IMG/VR virus record: IMGVR_UViG_3300050015_000195
Span: 1-21,135 of that record
Reading direction: 5' to 3' (one strand)
DNA length: 21,135 nt
Source: a virus
Below, piece after piece: positions 6,812 to 14,794 of the stretch. Within the stretch, counting starts at the first letter, position 1, and each line of letters starts with the position of its first letter. The translations under genes were made by a program, and so were the position numbers. The notes under the pieces are model-generated. The model was not told where the DNA came from and searched no databases. It worked only from the letters and a program-made list of their open reading frames with translations.

Positions 6812-8166
6812 ATTATTGTCTCCGGCTCATTTCCCGGCTTCGGTGAGCCGCTACCGGTCGGCTCGTTCTCGTTAGGCGGCGTCAATAGCGATTCTTCGGT
6901 TACGTTCTGGTAGTATCCGCGCTGCTGCAGCTCTTTGTTAACCGTCTTTGCTGACACCGCGCCCATCTGCTCGTATAAGGTGTCTGCCTGTGCCTGCTGG
7001 TAAACTATCTCAGAAGCTTCCTTATCGCTGATCTGCCAAAGCGGCTTAAACTCAAAGTCGAAGTCTTCCGGCATCGCGCCCAGGGCAGAAGGCACGAGGA
7101 ATGAGTACAGCGTGGTGAGTGGATCGTAAAGCCGCGCTTCCTGCTTGGTCTTGATCGTATCGTAATACTCGCGCAGCTCGCCTTCCCCTGTCGCATTCAA
7201 GCCCTTCACGCACTGCCCCCAGAGCTTCGTCATTGGGATCTCGGCGGCGCCTGCGACCTCGGTCATAAAGTTGATCATGATGTCGGGCAATCCCGCGAAG
7301 GTATATGATTGCGTGTCCATTTTGTCCAAGGCGTCGGTGATCGAAAGACCGTTGTTGTTGGCGTAATCGGCTATGGTCTGGTAAACGGAAAGTATTGCCG
7401 ACAGCTGTTCTTTGCTCTCAGTTGCGGCCTCACGTAGGCCTTCTACGCCAACGTTGCGAAGCCGTGCTGTAAACGCCAGCTCAAGGATAGAATCAGAGAT
7501 CGAGTAGTACTTCTTTACTGTGTCGAACACCGGCTCCAACGTTGATTCGCTCCAGTGGTTCTCGCGGTAACGTTCGATCCAGGGGAGATCTTCGCTGACA
7601 AGCCTGATGCAGCGGCTATGATGGATGACCTTGTTTTCAAAGATATACGACTTCGGCAGCCCGAACCCCGGCCCGGTCGATAAGTCATTAAGCTCGCCGC
7701 TCGGCGTCAGACGCCACCTGTCGATGACGTGCAGCGCCTTAAGGCCGCCGGCCTTGACCTGGTTGGCAAACACCGGCTTTGACGGGTCGCTGGTCTCGCC
7801 GAAGTCCATGTAGACAATGGCGCCGCCGTACAGTCGCGCCCACTTTAGGGCCTCGTTGAACCGCGCCTTCGCGTGCAGCTTCTTTTCGTACTGCTCGATC
7901 TTCTTGACGTCGTCGGGATTCTTTTCAGTATTCAATTTTGTCCAGGCTCGGGTCATATCGTCCGCAGGAAGGTTTACTATACGTTTCGGGATCCAGTGCG
8001 ACCGGTACATAGCGTTAAGCTGCACCCAGTTGCGCGTGAACCCGAGGTCGCTGGAAAAATAGCTTTGCGCCGATTTTGAACCGTCGCCAAGCCTGAGTAT
8101 GGTGTTTTGGAGTGTGTCGTTGGTTGCTATCCGGTAAACGTTCTTAATTGTTTTCAGTAAGTTCAT
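6808..8166 (-). CDS. Portal protein (DUF1073-like)
   Basis: A 452-residue protein with the hallmarks of the DUF1073 portal family: an N-terminal YFSSDLGFTRNWVQLNAMYRSHWIPKRIV segment (shown here only in part of its conserved sense), PADDMTRAW, then WARLYGGAIVYMD, LHVIDRWRLTP, a Trp/Glu-rich WHWSES-like region (NHWSESTLEPVFD), and a long stem region with MTEVAGAAEIPMTKLWG and GLNATGEGELREYYD. Portals form the dodecameric ring through which DNA enters the capsid. The length is normal for the family and the C-terminus is a Pro/Gly/Glu-rich tail. It overlaps the large terminase gene by ATGA at its start and the MuF N-half at its end. Confidence 0.9.
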   Translation of the reverse strand: MNLLKTIKNVYRIATNDTLQNTILRLGDGSKSAQSYFSSDLGFTRNWVQLNAMYRSHWIPKRIVNLPADDMTRAWTKLNTEKNPDDVKKIEQYEKKLHAKARFNEALKWARLYGGAIVYMDFGETSDPSKPVFANQVKAGGLKALHVIDRWRLTPSGELNDLSTGPGFGLPKSYIFENKVIHHSRCIRLVSEDLPWIERYRENHWSESTLEPVFDTVKKYYSISDSILELAFTARLRNVGVEGLREAATESKEQLSAILSVYQTIADYANNNGLSITDALDKMDTQSYTFAGLPDIMINFMTEVAGAAEIPMTKLWGQCVKGLNATGEGELREYYDTIKTKQEARLYDPLTTLYSFLVPSALGAMPEDFDFEFKPLWQISDKEASEIVYQQAQADTLYEQMGAVSAKTVNKELQQRGYYQNVTEESLLTPPNENEPTGSGSPKPGNEPETII

Positions 8167-9608
8167 CCCAAAACCTGCCTTACGTTCTCGGCTGCCTTCG
8201 CCCAGTTTGTTTTTTTGATAGACAATCCCTTGTTTATCGCGTCCATCATGACATCGACCTGATCGTCGAATGCATGACTATCATCGGCAGAGAATGCTTC
8301 ACACTCTTCGAGGAAATCACTGACGAACGGTGCGCCTTCCGGTAAGAAGACGTACCCTGACTCAATTTGTCCTTGTATATCGAGAGCACGCGTATACTTG
8401 TCAATATTCCTCTGTATCGCTTCAATCGGGATACCGCCATCACGTTTTATCTCCTGGATCAACCCGGTACCGCTTGCCTTATCCTCAACGTACATTTTGC
8501 GTAGAGCGCTTAAAGATTCAGCTGCCTTATGTTTGTCCCAGAACGCTTTTGCTTTGCGTTTCAGGTCGGGAGCTTCCCACCGGCCACGGATGAGGTCGAT
8601 GAGGTAAAGCCGACCGTCTGCGACGCCCCACGCTGCAAAAACTGAATAGTCGTTACGCTCTTTTGTCTTTTGCGCAGTGTCAGCGGTTATGAATCGAAAT
8701 TTAAAGATCGGAGCAACGCTGTAATGCTTGAACCATTCGCACCGGAATATTACCGATGCCGAGCTTCTCCGCTTGTTTTGCATTTCCCGGTCGAATATAA
8801 TCGAGCCCATGCGCGTATCTGCTTTATCCTGCATAAGCTGATCGAATGTGTTCAACTCTGGCCAGAGAACAATTTTATTTTCAGCATCCTTGATAGCCTG
8901 AAACGTTCTCGATATAACTTTTTCATCTTTCTTTAAGCTCTCAAGAAGATCGCTATCGTTTATCGCTGTACCCTGGACATGGATGCTACAAGCTTTAGAC
9001 TTCGCTCTTGCGAGATACAATGAACCCCAAAACCATGCATTCTTTTTCTTGGTGCTCTCGATGTTGTTTATATCTTCGTCGTCGTACAGGTCGTCAACAA
9101 TGATATAATCCGGGCGGATGTTCTTGTAGTTTATTCCGCGCATCGACTCGCCGGCGCCTATTGCTGTAAATATCGTTTCCATGGTTTTCCCGTCGCACTT
9201 TGAATTTATGGAGAACTGTTTTTCTGTCCACTTCTCCGGGTTCACAAGGTTGTCGTAAACTTCTTGAAGCAATTCGTTGTTTTCTATCTCTGCACGTATC
9301 GCAAGGTTCACGCTTGCCGCTTTCGTCGAAGTCGATTGAACGTTCAGGTAGTGACGATATTCCCCAGGCTCTTCAAGCGCCTGGAAGAGAGGGATAAGAA
9401 AACATTCAATGAGCGTCTTCGCATGGTTCCGAGGTGCTTCAGTATTTGAAAATGCTGCTTTTCTTGTCTCGACAAGATATCCATGCAGCTCCTGGCAGAA
9501 CGGAAGATTGAACTTCTCGGGGAACAATAACTTTCCCCATGAGAGAATGTTCTTGTCTGCCGCCTCACGCCTGATCAGGTCAATCAGAACGTCGTGCTTT
9601 GTAGGCAT
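8163..9608 (-). CDS. terL: Terminase large subunit (packaging ATPase and nuclease)
   Basis: A 481-residue packaging motor protein. ATPase: a Walker A-like APRNHAKT (residues 58-65; terminases often have R-x-x-x-K-T rather than GKT) and Walker B YIIVDDLYDDED (168-179). The motif QGTAIND near 212-218 fits the coupling motif. RNase H-fold nuclease: FITADTAQKT (Asp310), YVEDKASG (Asp376) and HAFDDQVD (Asp448/Asp449), the three acidic positions expected. It starts 3 bp after the small terminase stop and overlaps the portal gene. It cuts concatemers and drives DNA into the prohead. Confidence 0.93.
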   Translation of the reverse strand: MPTKHDVLIDLIRREAADKNILSWGKLLFPEKFNLPFCQELHGYLVETRKAAFSNTEAPRNHAKTLIECFLIPLFQALEEPGEYRHYLNVQSTSTKAASVNLAIRAEIENNELLQEVYDNLVNPEKWTEKQFSINSKCDGKTMETIFTAIGAGESMRGINYKNIRPDYIIVDDLYDDEDINNIESTKKKNAWFWGSLYLARAKSKACSIHVQGTAINDSDLLESLKKDEKVISRTFQAIKDAENKIVLWPELNTFDQLMQDKADTRMGSIIFDREMQNKRRSSASVIFRCEWFKHYSVAPIFKFRFITADTAQKTKERNDYSVFAAWGVADGRLYLIDLIRGRWEAPDLKRKAKAFWDKHKAAESLSALRKMYVEDKASGTGLIQEIKRDGGIPIEAIQRNIDKYTRALDIQGQIESGYVFLPEGAPFVSDFLEECEAFSADDSHAFDDQVDVMMDAINKGLSIKKTNWAKAAENVRQVLG

Positions 9609-9611
9609 CGC

Positions 9612-10181
9612 CTACTCCATCTTGCCAAGGAGCTCGTAAAGCTGTTCTTTCGTGTAATCTTTAAGCGTCGCAGTGTTGTTCTGCGTCTCAATAGGCTTGC
9701 CGCCAGGGCCGCTTATCTCATGCGCATATGTGTTCTTCCACCCGAAATTCGTAAGCGCAAACATTGCGCCGGTAGCAGCGGAGCTATGCAACCGTTCTTC
9801 GTACCCCTGCTCGACAATCTGCTTGAGATGCTTTACTGCTTCAACGAAATCTTCTCCATACTTGCCCTTCTGGTAATCGTCAAGCACATCACGGAACGTG
9901 CCGAGAGCATTGCAAAGACCGGTAACGGTCAGCGGCCGAAACTCGTCGGAGCATTCCTGAAAATATGTAGTAGCTTTCTCGTAAAGGTCGTCGACAGTTT
10001 CGAATTTGCGCGGCCTGCCGACAAGGAACTCGCACCAATGCGCGTACCAAGCCTCGCCTTCAAGCGCCTCAATGATGCAATCCACGTCGTCGGGAGTGGT
10101 ATCAGACGCAACGAGAACGACGTAATCTCCGTCGTTCCCGTATGGGATGGTGCGTTCGTCTGGTCGTATATTTTTCTTCAT
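9612..10181 (-). CDS. Terminase small subunit (gp3-like DNA-packaging protein)
   Basis: A 189-residue protein with RPRKFETVDDLYEKATTY, PLTVTGLCNALGTFRDVLDDYQ, FVEAVKHLKQIVEQGYEERL and ATGAMFALTNFGWK, the pattern of P22 gp3-like small terminases that recognise the packaging site; the PLTVTGLCNALG segment fits a helix-turn-helix. About 50 residues precede this domain. GGAAGGAAATC lies directly before the ATG. It is the first gene after the terminator-like hairpin and probably starts the virion operon; its transcript has a structured leader. Confidence 0.85.
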   Translation of the reverse strand: MKKNIRPDERTIPYGNDGDYVVLVASDTTPDDVDCIIEALEGEAWYAHWCEFLVGRPRKFETVDDLYEKATTYFQECSDEFRPLTVTGLCNALGTFRDVLDDYQKGKYGEDFVEAVKHLKQIVEQGYEERLHSSAATGAMFALTNFGWKNTYAHEISGPGGKPIETQNNTATLKDYTKEQLYELLGKME

Positions 10182-10261
10182 GATTTCCTTCCCGGCATCA
10201 TCGCGCTCTAAGAGATATATATTGTCCGATGGCCGGGAATATCTTTGCTACTTTGCTGTCG

Positions 10262-10296
10262 GCCCACCGGCTTTCTGTTCTGTGCGCCTCGTGGGC
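10262..10296 (-). other. Hairpin in the leader of the packaging operon
   Basis: GCCCAC (10262-10267 on the plus strand) and GTGGGC (10291-10296) form a 6 bp stem, with a nested GGC/GCC (10269-10271, 10286-10288) inside. It lies between the terminator-like hairpin and the small terminase gene. There is no T-run, so it could be leader RNA structure or a protein site. No convincing sigma-70 promoter was seen nearby; TATATAT at about 10209-10215 might serve as a -10 box but has no good -35 partner. Confidence 0.3.
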
Positions 10297-10302
10297 AAAA
10301 GA

Positions 10303-10348
10303 AAAAGCGTGTACTCCTTCACTAGTAAGTGATGAAATACACGCTTTT
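10303..10348 (-). terminator. Strong terminator-like hairpin between replication and packaging modules
   Basis: An 11 bp perfect stem, AAAAGCGTGTA (10303-10313) with TACACGCTTTT (10338-10348), encloses a second 5 bp stem TCACT/AGTGA (10319-10323, 10328-10332) with a four-base loop. Read on the minus strand, the outer stem is followed by TTTTTCTTTT, as in an intrinsic terminator for transcripts coming from the 10404-10799 gene. It is A-flanked on the other side, so it might also stop plus-strand transcription. The segment 10182-10403 contains no gene; it also has two copies of ACACACCAAAA (minus strand) around this hairpin. Confidence 0.75.
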
Positions 10349-10403
10349 GGTGTGTTTTATGGACGATGCAAGTATTGTTTTTTGGTGTGAAAGTAATAAG
10401 TGA

Positions 10404-10799
10404 TTATTTCGATAACCTGATAATCTCTCCGTTCATGTCAATCGAGGACACGATGCGCTGCATGGCGTCCTGTACTGCGGCGGTCGTCGCCTTTCTTAAA
10501 ATCCGGACGCTCCGTGTAAGCCAGGGCATTTTGATATAAACTTTGTTTAGCTGGTATTCGGTTATGCGCGGATATGTCTTTGCTATTATCTTCCTCCGGC
10601 TCCACCCCAACAGCGACAAAACAATAACCGTACGCTCAATTAGGCTATACTCTCTTTTAAACTCGGCGGTACAATTGTGATAGTATTCACGGAAATCTCG
10701 CATCTGACGCTTGCTGTCAAAATTAATTCTGTAGCTCCGTAATGATTGTGTCGCATCAAGAACGTCTCTCTTTACCTCGGGATGTATTCTGATTGCCAT
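10404..10799 (-). CDS. Hypothetical protein with possible helix-turn-helix
   Basis: A 131-residue basic protein. The frame opens at a TTG at 10814, but the ATG at 10799 (MAIRIHPEVKRD) has GGAGG 8 bases upstream and is chosen. Residues 54-92 (LIERTVIVLSLLGWSRRKII, AKTYPRITEYQLNKVY) have the spacing and composition of a helix-turn-helix, similar to sigma region 4 or ArpU/RinA-like late activators. It is the last gene before the terminator and the packaging operon, a common position for phage late-gene regulators. The function is inferred; no family is recognised. Confidence 0.7.
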   Translation of the reverse strand: MAIRIHPEVKRDVLDATQSLRSYRINFDSKRQMRDFREYYHNCTAEFKREYSLIERTVIVLSLLGWSRRKIIAKTYPRITEYQLNKVYIKMPWLTRSVRILRKATTAAVQDAMQRIVSSIDMNGEIIRLSK

Positions 10800-10833
10800 T
10801 CGTTTGGCCTCCAAGCCATCCCCCCAGTGGTGC

Positions 10834-11016
10834 TTATTTCGCTACTTCTACCTCGATGACACGTTCGATGTTGTCAGGTTTAAAATACATCTTTTTGCCG
10901 CATACGCACGGGACCGACATTCCAGCGAACCAGTGCGCTTTGTCTTTCGGTAAATTCTCCTTTCGGTGATACGCTTCGCCAGACACTGCCTTCGACAGAT
11001 TCAGTATTTTACACAC
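10834..11016 (-). CDS. Small hypothetical protein with CxC motif
   Basis: About 60 residues, basic, with SVPCVCGKKMYF (Cys37, Cys39) which resembles half of a zinc ribbon, plus Cys2. I prefer the GTG at 11016, 9 bases after GAGG and overlapping the end of the MazG-like gene by 8 bp; a TTG at 11031 in the same frame has no ribosome site. The partner cysteines for a full zinc site are missing. No function is recognised. Confidence 0.6.
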   Translation of the reverse strand: MCKILNLSKAVSGEAYHRKENLPKDKAHWFAGMSVPCVCGKKMYFKPDNIERVIEVEVAK

Positions 11017-11326
11017 TGGCGCGTTCCTCAATCAACGCGCGCAACAAAACGAGATAGTTGATCGTGTCGCCGATCTTCTCATGCCAGACCGGCAGCGGCA
11101 TGACTTTGCCAGCTTCAAGGTCGTCGATATAATCGTATATCGCAATGACGTGCTTCGTCATCATTCCCTCGAGCGCACGTTCCGGAGTCGTTTTCTTCAA
11201 CGCCGCTGCCCGTTTGAAATTTGACAGCCGGTCGCCACGCGCATACTCTACGGCTTTTGCGCCGAGAACACTCCCAATCTCTGCAACCTGTTCGTCGATA
11301 ACTTTCTGAAATTGTACTTGATCCAT
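11009..11326 (-). CDS. MazG-like / nucleotide-modification-associated small protein
   Basis: A 105-residue all-helical protein. The frame reaches 11479 only by overlap; the ATG at 11326 has GGAG 9 bases upstream. Residues 24-41 (KAVEYARGDRLSNFKRAA) and 82-94 (HEKIGDTINYLVL, Glu83-Asp87) match a phage family with a MazG-like or DUF1599 (nucleotide modification associated domain 1) helical bundle. Such proteins hydrolyse or handle nucleotides. The catalytic E-x-x-E half of MazG is not clearly present, so enzymatic activity is unproven. It lies in the operon after the replication genes, which suits a nucleotide-pool role. Confidence 0.65.
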   Translation of the reverse strand: MDQVQFQKVIDEQVAEIGSVLGAKAVEYARGDRLSNFKRAAALKKTTPERALEGMMTKHVIAIYDYIDDLEAGKVMPLPVWHEKIGDTINYLVLLRALIEERASV

Positions 11327-11355
11327 GTCGCTATTCTCCTTTATGCGTTGGAATA

Positions 11356-11643
11356 TCAAACGGCAAGCTTCTGCTGCACGGGTGCCGGCGTGAACTCGAT
11401 CTTCCTTCCGCCGAACTGGTCGTGCGCAGCCATTACACGTTCCATAGCTGCGCGCTCCTGGGCGTTGAACTCTTCCCACAACTGATGCAGCGGGATGATC
11501 ACATTCCCGCTGAAGTCAACCGTGTCCTTTTGCACATCCTGGCCAGCCGCTATCCTGGCATCAAGCCACTTGCCTCCGGCCTTGAACTTCTGGTACAGAT
11601 TTGCGAACCGGTCGTACTTCGTTTTCTGCTTTTTTTCTGGCAC
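11356..11643 (-). CDS. Hypothetical 95-residue protein (GTG start)
   Basis: The start is a GTG at 11643 preceded by AGGAGGTG 5 bases upstream, the best ribosome site in this region. The protein begins with a lysine-rich stretch (PEKKQKTKYDRFANLYQKF), has IPLHQLWEEFNAQERAAMERV, probably helical, and an FTPAPVQQK tail. It is the first gene after the origin-like non-coding segment. No family is recognised. Confidence 0.75.
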   Translation of the reverse strand: MPEKKQKTKYDRFANLYQKFKAGGKWLDARIAAGQDVQKDTVDFSGNVIIPLHQLWEEFNAQERAAMERVMAAHDQFGGRKIEFTPAPVQQKLAV

Positions 11644-11880
11644 AATTACACCTCCTGTTTTCGGTTGTGGATAACCTCAAAGTAGAAGAGTAGAGATTAC
11701 TTTCGGGGTTGCTCCTATATATACGTATTCTATTATTTCTCATGTGTAAGACTAAAAAAATACGCTCTACTTCTCTACTGCGATTTTTTCATGTTCATTT
11801 TTCAAGTATTATTGCTGTAGAGAATCCCAAAAAATCGCTCTACCTTTTCTCTACTTCTCTACTTTTCTTTACTTTTTAGC
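11644..11880. other. Non-coding, A/T-rich repeat region; candidate replication origin
   Basis: These 237 bases hold no gene. On the plus strand CTCTAC occurs at 11765, 11773, 11838, 11849 and 11857, twice as exact 8 bp-spaced pairs (CTCTACTTCTCTAC), and the reverse complement GTAGAG occurs at 11690 and 11817, with two more just inside the primase gene (11928, 11941). GTAGAG at 11817 and CTCTAC at 11838 can form a small hairpin. The stretch 11715-11760 is very A/T rich. A perfect DnaA box lies at 11666-11674. Together these fit an origin with iteron-like sites beside the primase-helicase gene. A transcription control region for the downstream genes is the alternative; a TAGAAT (minus strand, about 11728-11733) could be a weak -10 box. 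Confidence 0.5.
11666..11674 (-). promoter_or_regulatory. Perfect DnaA box
   Basis: The minus strand reads TTATCCACA, an exact match to the bacterial DnaA box consensus TTATNCACA. It sits 22 bp upstream of the GTG start at 11643, inside the repeat-rich segment. A single box could bind host DnaA to help open an origin or to control the downstream gene. Confidence 0.55.
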
Positions 11881-14049
11881 TTAAAACGGCCTACCAAAGG
11901 CATCCTGTGAATCTTCCAGATTGCCGAGTAGAGATTCAGCGTAGAGAGATTCACTACCCAATTTCAGGCCGATTCCGCGCCAGAACATGCTGCCCCTTTG
12001 AGGCCCGGCAGTCATCATTTTTTTATCGAATTTTTTGGATTCCAGGTACTCAATTATTTTTGCCCTAGAGATGCGGTAAATACCCATATCTTTGCACCAG
12101 TCAGAAAGGTTCTTGTACAGCATGCTGGACTGTACTTCTTCTCCTTCCGCTACGATGCACCGGTCAGCGATGTACTCTTGGAGTATGTCCGACTCTTCCC
12201 GGTACTCCCGCGTTGCCTCATCTATCTCGGGGCACGATCCTAGGCCCTCTGCTTGCCACAGCTTGAACCCTTTTACGGCCCAGGCTAGAATGCCCTCCTG
12301 CTCAGCTAAAAGCTTCTCTGGTAGGCTTTTATCGCGTTCTTCAGGGGCAATGATCTTATTAAACGGGATATACCTGATACGTCGCCATATTCCGTTGTCG
12401 GTCCCGGAGATCCGTGGCTTGTGGTTCGTAGCCAGGAACAGTTTGAACGTGGCGTGGAACTCGAAGAACTCCTTATTGAGGAACCGGGCAACGATCTTGT
12501 CGCCTCCGGTCAGCGTCTTAATAACCGACTCAGCGAGCTTCTTGTTTTCGTCGGTCTCAAGCGCGTTGACGAACCGCGCGCCCTTGAGACGCGCGACGTC
12601 GTTCGGGATACCGTTATTTTGTTTCTCCATGATTGTCGCGGCCAGCGTCGTCATGGAGTAATCGCCGAAGACTTTCGAGATCGTCTCAAGGAACGTGCTT
12701 TTTCCGTTAGATCCTACGCCGTAGAGGATGAACATACACTGCTCGGCGATCGATCCTGAAAGCGAATACCCGACCGCTTTATGCACGAAGCGTATCGTCT
12801 CGGCGTTGCCCATAAATATACTTTCGATGAACTTGGTCCATGTCGGGCACGTCGCGGCAGGATTGTACGCTAACTGTATCTGTTTGGTGATATGGTTAAT
12901 TGGCAGGTGTGGTGTCATTTTTTCCGTCTCAAGATCGAGCGTACCGTTGATGCAGTTTATCAGGTAAAGATTTTTATCAAAGTCGTCGCTGTTGAGCGAA
13001 ACTCCCGCATGATCGCGCACGAGGTTCACCATACTGCGGAGCTTGTTTTCGGATTCCGTGCGTTCCGCGTGTCGATACAACGCTTTATCGCTGCTTTCAG
13101 TCGCTGACTCGTACATTCTCTTGACTGTATTCTTCGCGAGAGCCACTATCTGAAAATGATCTTTAATCCATTTTGAACCGTCCCACACGTGCCACCCGCC
13201 GAGCGCGTCGCAGAACCGGATCGAATCCCCGCAGTTGTCGTGAAACATTTTTGCGTTCCATACGTCGGTATACGGTTCTTTCGTAAAGTTTACCGGCTGT
13301 TTTTTCTCGGGGTCAGCTTTTGCGGCGCTCGCAGCGATACCGATTATTTCTTTTTCGCTAAGCGGGGGAGAACACTTCGCGCGGTTCAGGTCTTTCAGGC
13401 CTTGTAAAACTGTTTCGTGCGGCAGCCCGAGCTTGCGCAGCGCTATGCCTTTCTTGAAGAGTGTATCGTTCCGGGCGCCGGCTGTAATTTTCTCGACAGT
13501 GGCATCATCCTGTGCTGGCTGCGCCGGGGCGTGTTCAGACCGCAGCAGGTTCATCAGCCACTCTGGGGCGTCAACGATATCGATGTTGTCCGGGTGATGC
13601 TCGGCCTCCCAGACGTACTCCTTGCCCTCGATGACACTCGGCGCCGCTATGATGTAGCCGCCGTCACCGCGGACATCGATGCCGGGACGAACCTTCGTCC
13701 TGTTACCGATACCGCCCTCCGGGTACTTAAATAGGAGGTGGCGTCCTCCTGACCAGGTAATCGCCTCAACGGTGTCCGGGAGCTTGCCGAACTGCTGCTC
13801 GAGCTCGTGGAGCGACTCGTCGCCGCCGGCATCGTTTTTGACATCGATATCCAGGACGAAGAAGCCGGAGACCTTACCGGTAGCGATACCGATATTGCAC
13901 TTTGGGTGGGGTTTAAAGAGTTCGCGGACCGCAGCTTCTTCTTTTACTGCGGCGCGGAAACCGGTACCAGTAAGGGGAATTTTGTTGTTTGCTTTGCAGG
14001 GGAAAACATTCCAACCTCGGCGGGCGTACAGTAATGCGTGATCAAGCAT
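11881..14049 (-). CDS. Primase-polymerase / SF3 helicase fusion
   Basis: A 722-residue replication protein. Residues 1-165 are an archaeo-eukaryotic-type bifunctional primase/polymerase domain: RGWNVFPCKANNKIPLTGTG, FFVLDIDVK (Asp67, Asp69, metal ligands), SGGRHLLFKYP (His104) and GIDVRGDGGYIIAAPS. Residues 190-245 look like a PriCT_1 domain. After a D5_N-like region comes an SF3 helicase with Walker A GVGSNGKST (444-452) followed by a sensor/Walker B region (FVNALETDENKK) and FKLFLATNHKPRI. It primes and unwinds phage DNA. The ATG at 14049 has AAGGA 6 bases upstream; its stop lies at the edge of the origin-like repeats. Confidence 0.92.
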   Translation of the reverse strand: MLDHALLYARRGWNVFPCKANNKIPLTGTGFRAAVKEEAAVRELFKPHPKCNIGIATGKVSGFFVLDIDVKNDAGGDESLHELEQQFGKLPDTVEAITWSGGRHLLFKYPEGGIGNRTKVRPGIDVRGDGGYIIAAPSVIEGKEYVWEAEHHPDNIDIVDAPEWLMNLLRSEHAPAQPAQDDATVEKITAGARNDTLFKKGIALRKLGLPHETVLQGLKDLNRAKCSPPLSEKEIIGIAASAAKADPEKKQPVNFTKEPYTDVWNAKMFHDNCGDSIRFCDALGGWHVWDGSKWIKDHFQIVALAKNTVKRMYESATESSDKALYRHAERTESENKLRSMVNLVRDHAGVSLNSDDFDKNLYLINCINGTLDLETEKMTPHLPINHITKQIQLAYNPAATCPTWTKFIESIFMGNAETIRFVHKAVGYSLSGSIAEQCMFILYGVGSNGKSTFLETISKVFGDYSMTTLAATIMEKQNNGIPNDVARLKGARFVNALETDENKKLAESVIKTLTGGDKIVARFLNKEFFEFHATFKLFLATNHKPRISGTDNGIWRRIRYIPFNKIIAPEERDKSLPEKLLAEQEGILAWAVKGFKLWQAEGLGSCPEIDEATREYREESDILQEYIADRCIVAEGEEVQSSMLYKNLSDWCKDMGIYRISRAKIIEYLESKKFDKKMMTAGPQRGSMFWRGIGLKLGSESLYAESLLGNLEDSQDAFGRPF

Positions 14050-14074
14050 GGTTCATCCTTTGGGGGGAGAGTAG

Positions 14075-14491
14075 TTATTTATGGTTGTGCTTACGTTCAA
14101 TTGCTGCGGTTGCTAGTGCTCCGTAGATAGCTCTTATTTCTTCGTCGCTCATATCGTTCATGTGATAAGGTCTATCATGCTCGTCGCGTACATAGTTTAT
14201 GAGCATGGGCATCTTGATTTTAAAGCCATGAAATAGCGTTAAAGTATTCCCCTCATTCCTGCCTAAAAGTTCAGGGGATTCATCTGATAAGTACTCATAA
14301 ATCTTTTTAAATAGCACAGGCGAGACTTTACCGCCGTGCATCTGAATTATTTTTGCATCACTTCCTTCGTCGTTGCCACGCCCTGTTCCGATATACGCTT
14401 TCCGCATCTTCGTAACTTCATCTTCTGTTAATACAATTCCGATACATCCGTTGAGCTGCGTAAACCATATTGCGTCGATAATCTTGCTCAT
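14075..14491 (-). CDS. Hypothetical phage protein, 138 residues
   Basis: The ATG at 14491 (MSKIIDAIWFTQLNG) is preceded by GGAGGAGAGATAG and begins one base after the stop of the preceding small gene; the frame extends to 14512 without better support. Segments such as GCIGIVLTEDEVTKMRKAYIG and DAKIIQMHGGKVSP look like a compact beta-hairpin domain. It lies just upstream of the primase-helicase gene. No function is recognised. Confidence 0.75.
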   Translation of the reverse strand: MSKIIDAIWFTQLNGCIGIVLTEDEVTKMRKAYIGTGRGNDEGSDAKIIQMHGGKVSPVLFKKIYEYLSDESPELLGRNEGNTLTLFHGFKIKMPMLINYVRDEHDRPYHMNDMSDEEIRAIYGALATAAIERKHNHK

Positions 14492-14492
14492 C

Positions 14493-14654
14493 CTATCTCT
14501 CCTCCCCTTCAAAAATATCCTCGTTTATCTCCCGCATCGTCTTAACAGTCTGCGGCTCGTCGTCAATCAACGCGTCGCCCATGGTGATAACATCCTTGAC
14601 GACTGCTGCCGGTAGTTTGATAGCGACGGTGCCGATGATTTTTAGTAGGTTCAT
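14493..14654 (-). CDS. Small hypothetical protein, 53 residues
   Basis: Starts MNLLKIIGTVAIKLPAAVV and ends in an acidic EINEDIFEGEER. The ATG overlaps the stop of the 47-residue gene (ATGA), and its stop is one base from the next ATG; the last codons provide the GGAGGAG ribosome site for that gene. The N-terminus is hydrophobic and amphipathic, perhaps membrane-associated or helical. Tight packing between genes is the main evidence that it is real. Confidence 0.62.
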   Translation of the reverse strand: MNLLKIIGTVAIKLPAAVVKDVITMGDALIDDEPQTVKTMREINEDIFEGEER

Positions 14655-14794
14655 GACTTAGCTTCCTTAACGTTCCTCTTCTCAAGCAACGTATCTTTCC
14701 CGCACTTTTTACAGATGCAGGTCGGCGGGAAAACTTTCTTCTTTTTTAACCGGAAAACGGAACCACAGCAGAGCGTGACGTATTTCATCGGCAT
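14651..14794 (-). CDS. Small Cys/Lys-rich zinc-finger-like protein, 47 residues
   Basis: Begins MPMKYVTLCCGSVFRLKKKK and has CICKKCGKD. Cys9, Cys10, Cys26, Cys28 and Cys31 could bind zinc. GGAGG lies 6 bases before the ATG at 14794; the second ATG at 14788 is less well placed. Its start overlaps the end of the DUF2786-like gene by 10 bp. No known family; many phages carry such small zinc-ribbon proteins. Confidence 0.65.
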   Translation of the reverse strand: MPMKYVTLCCGSVFRLKKKKVFPPTCICKKCGKDTLLEKRNVKEAKS

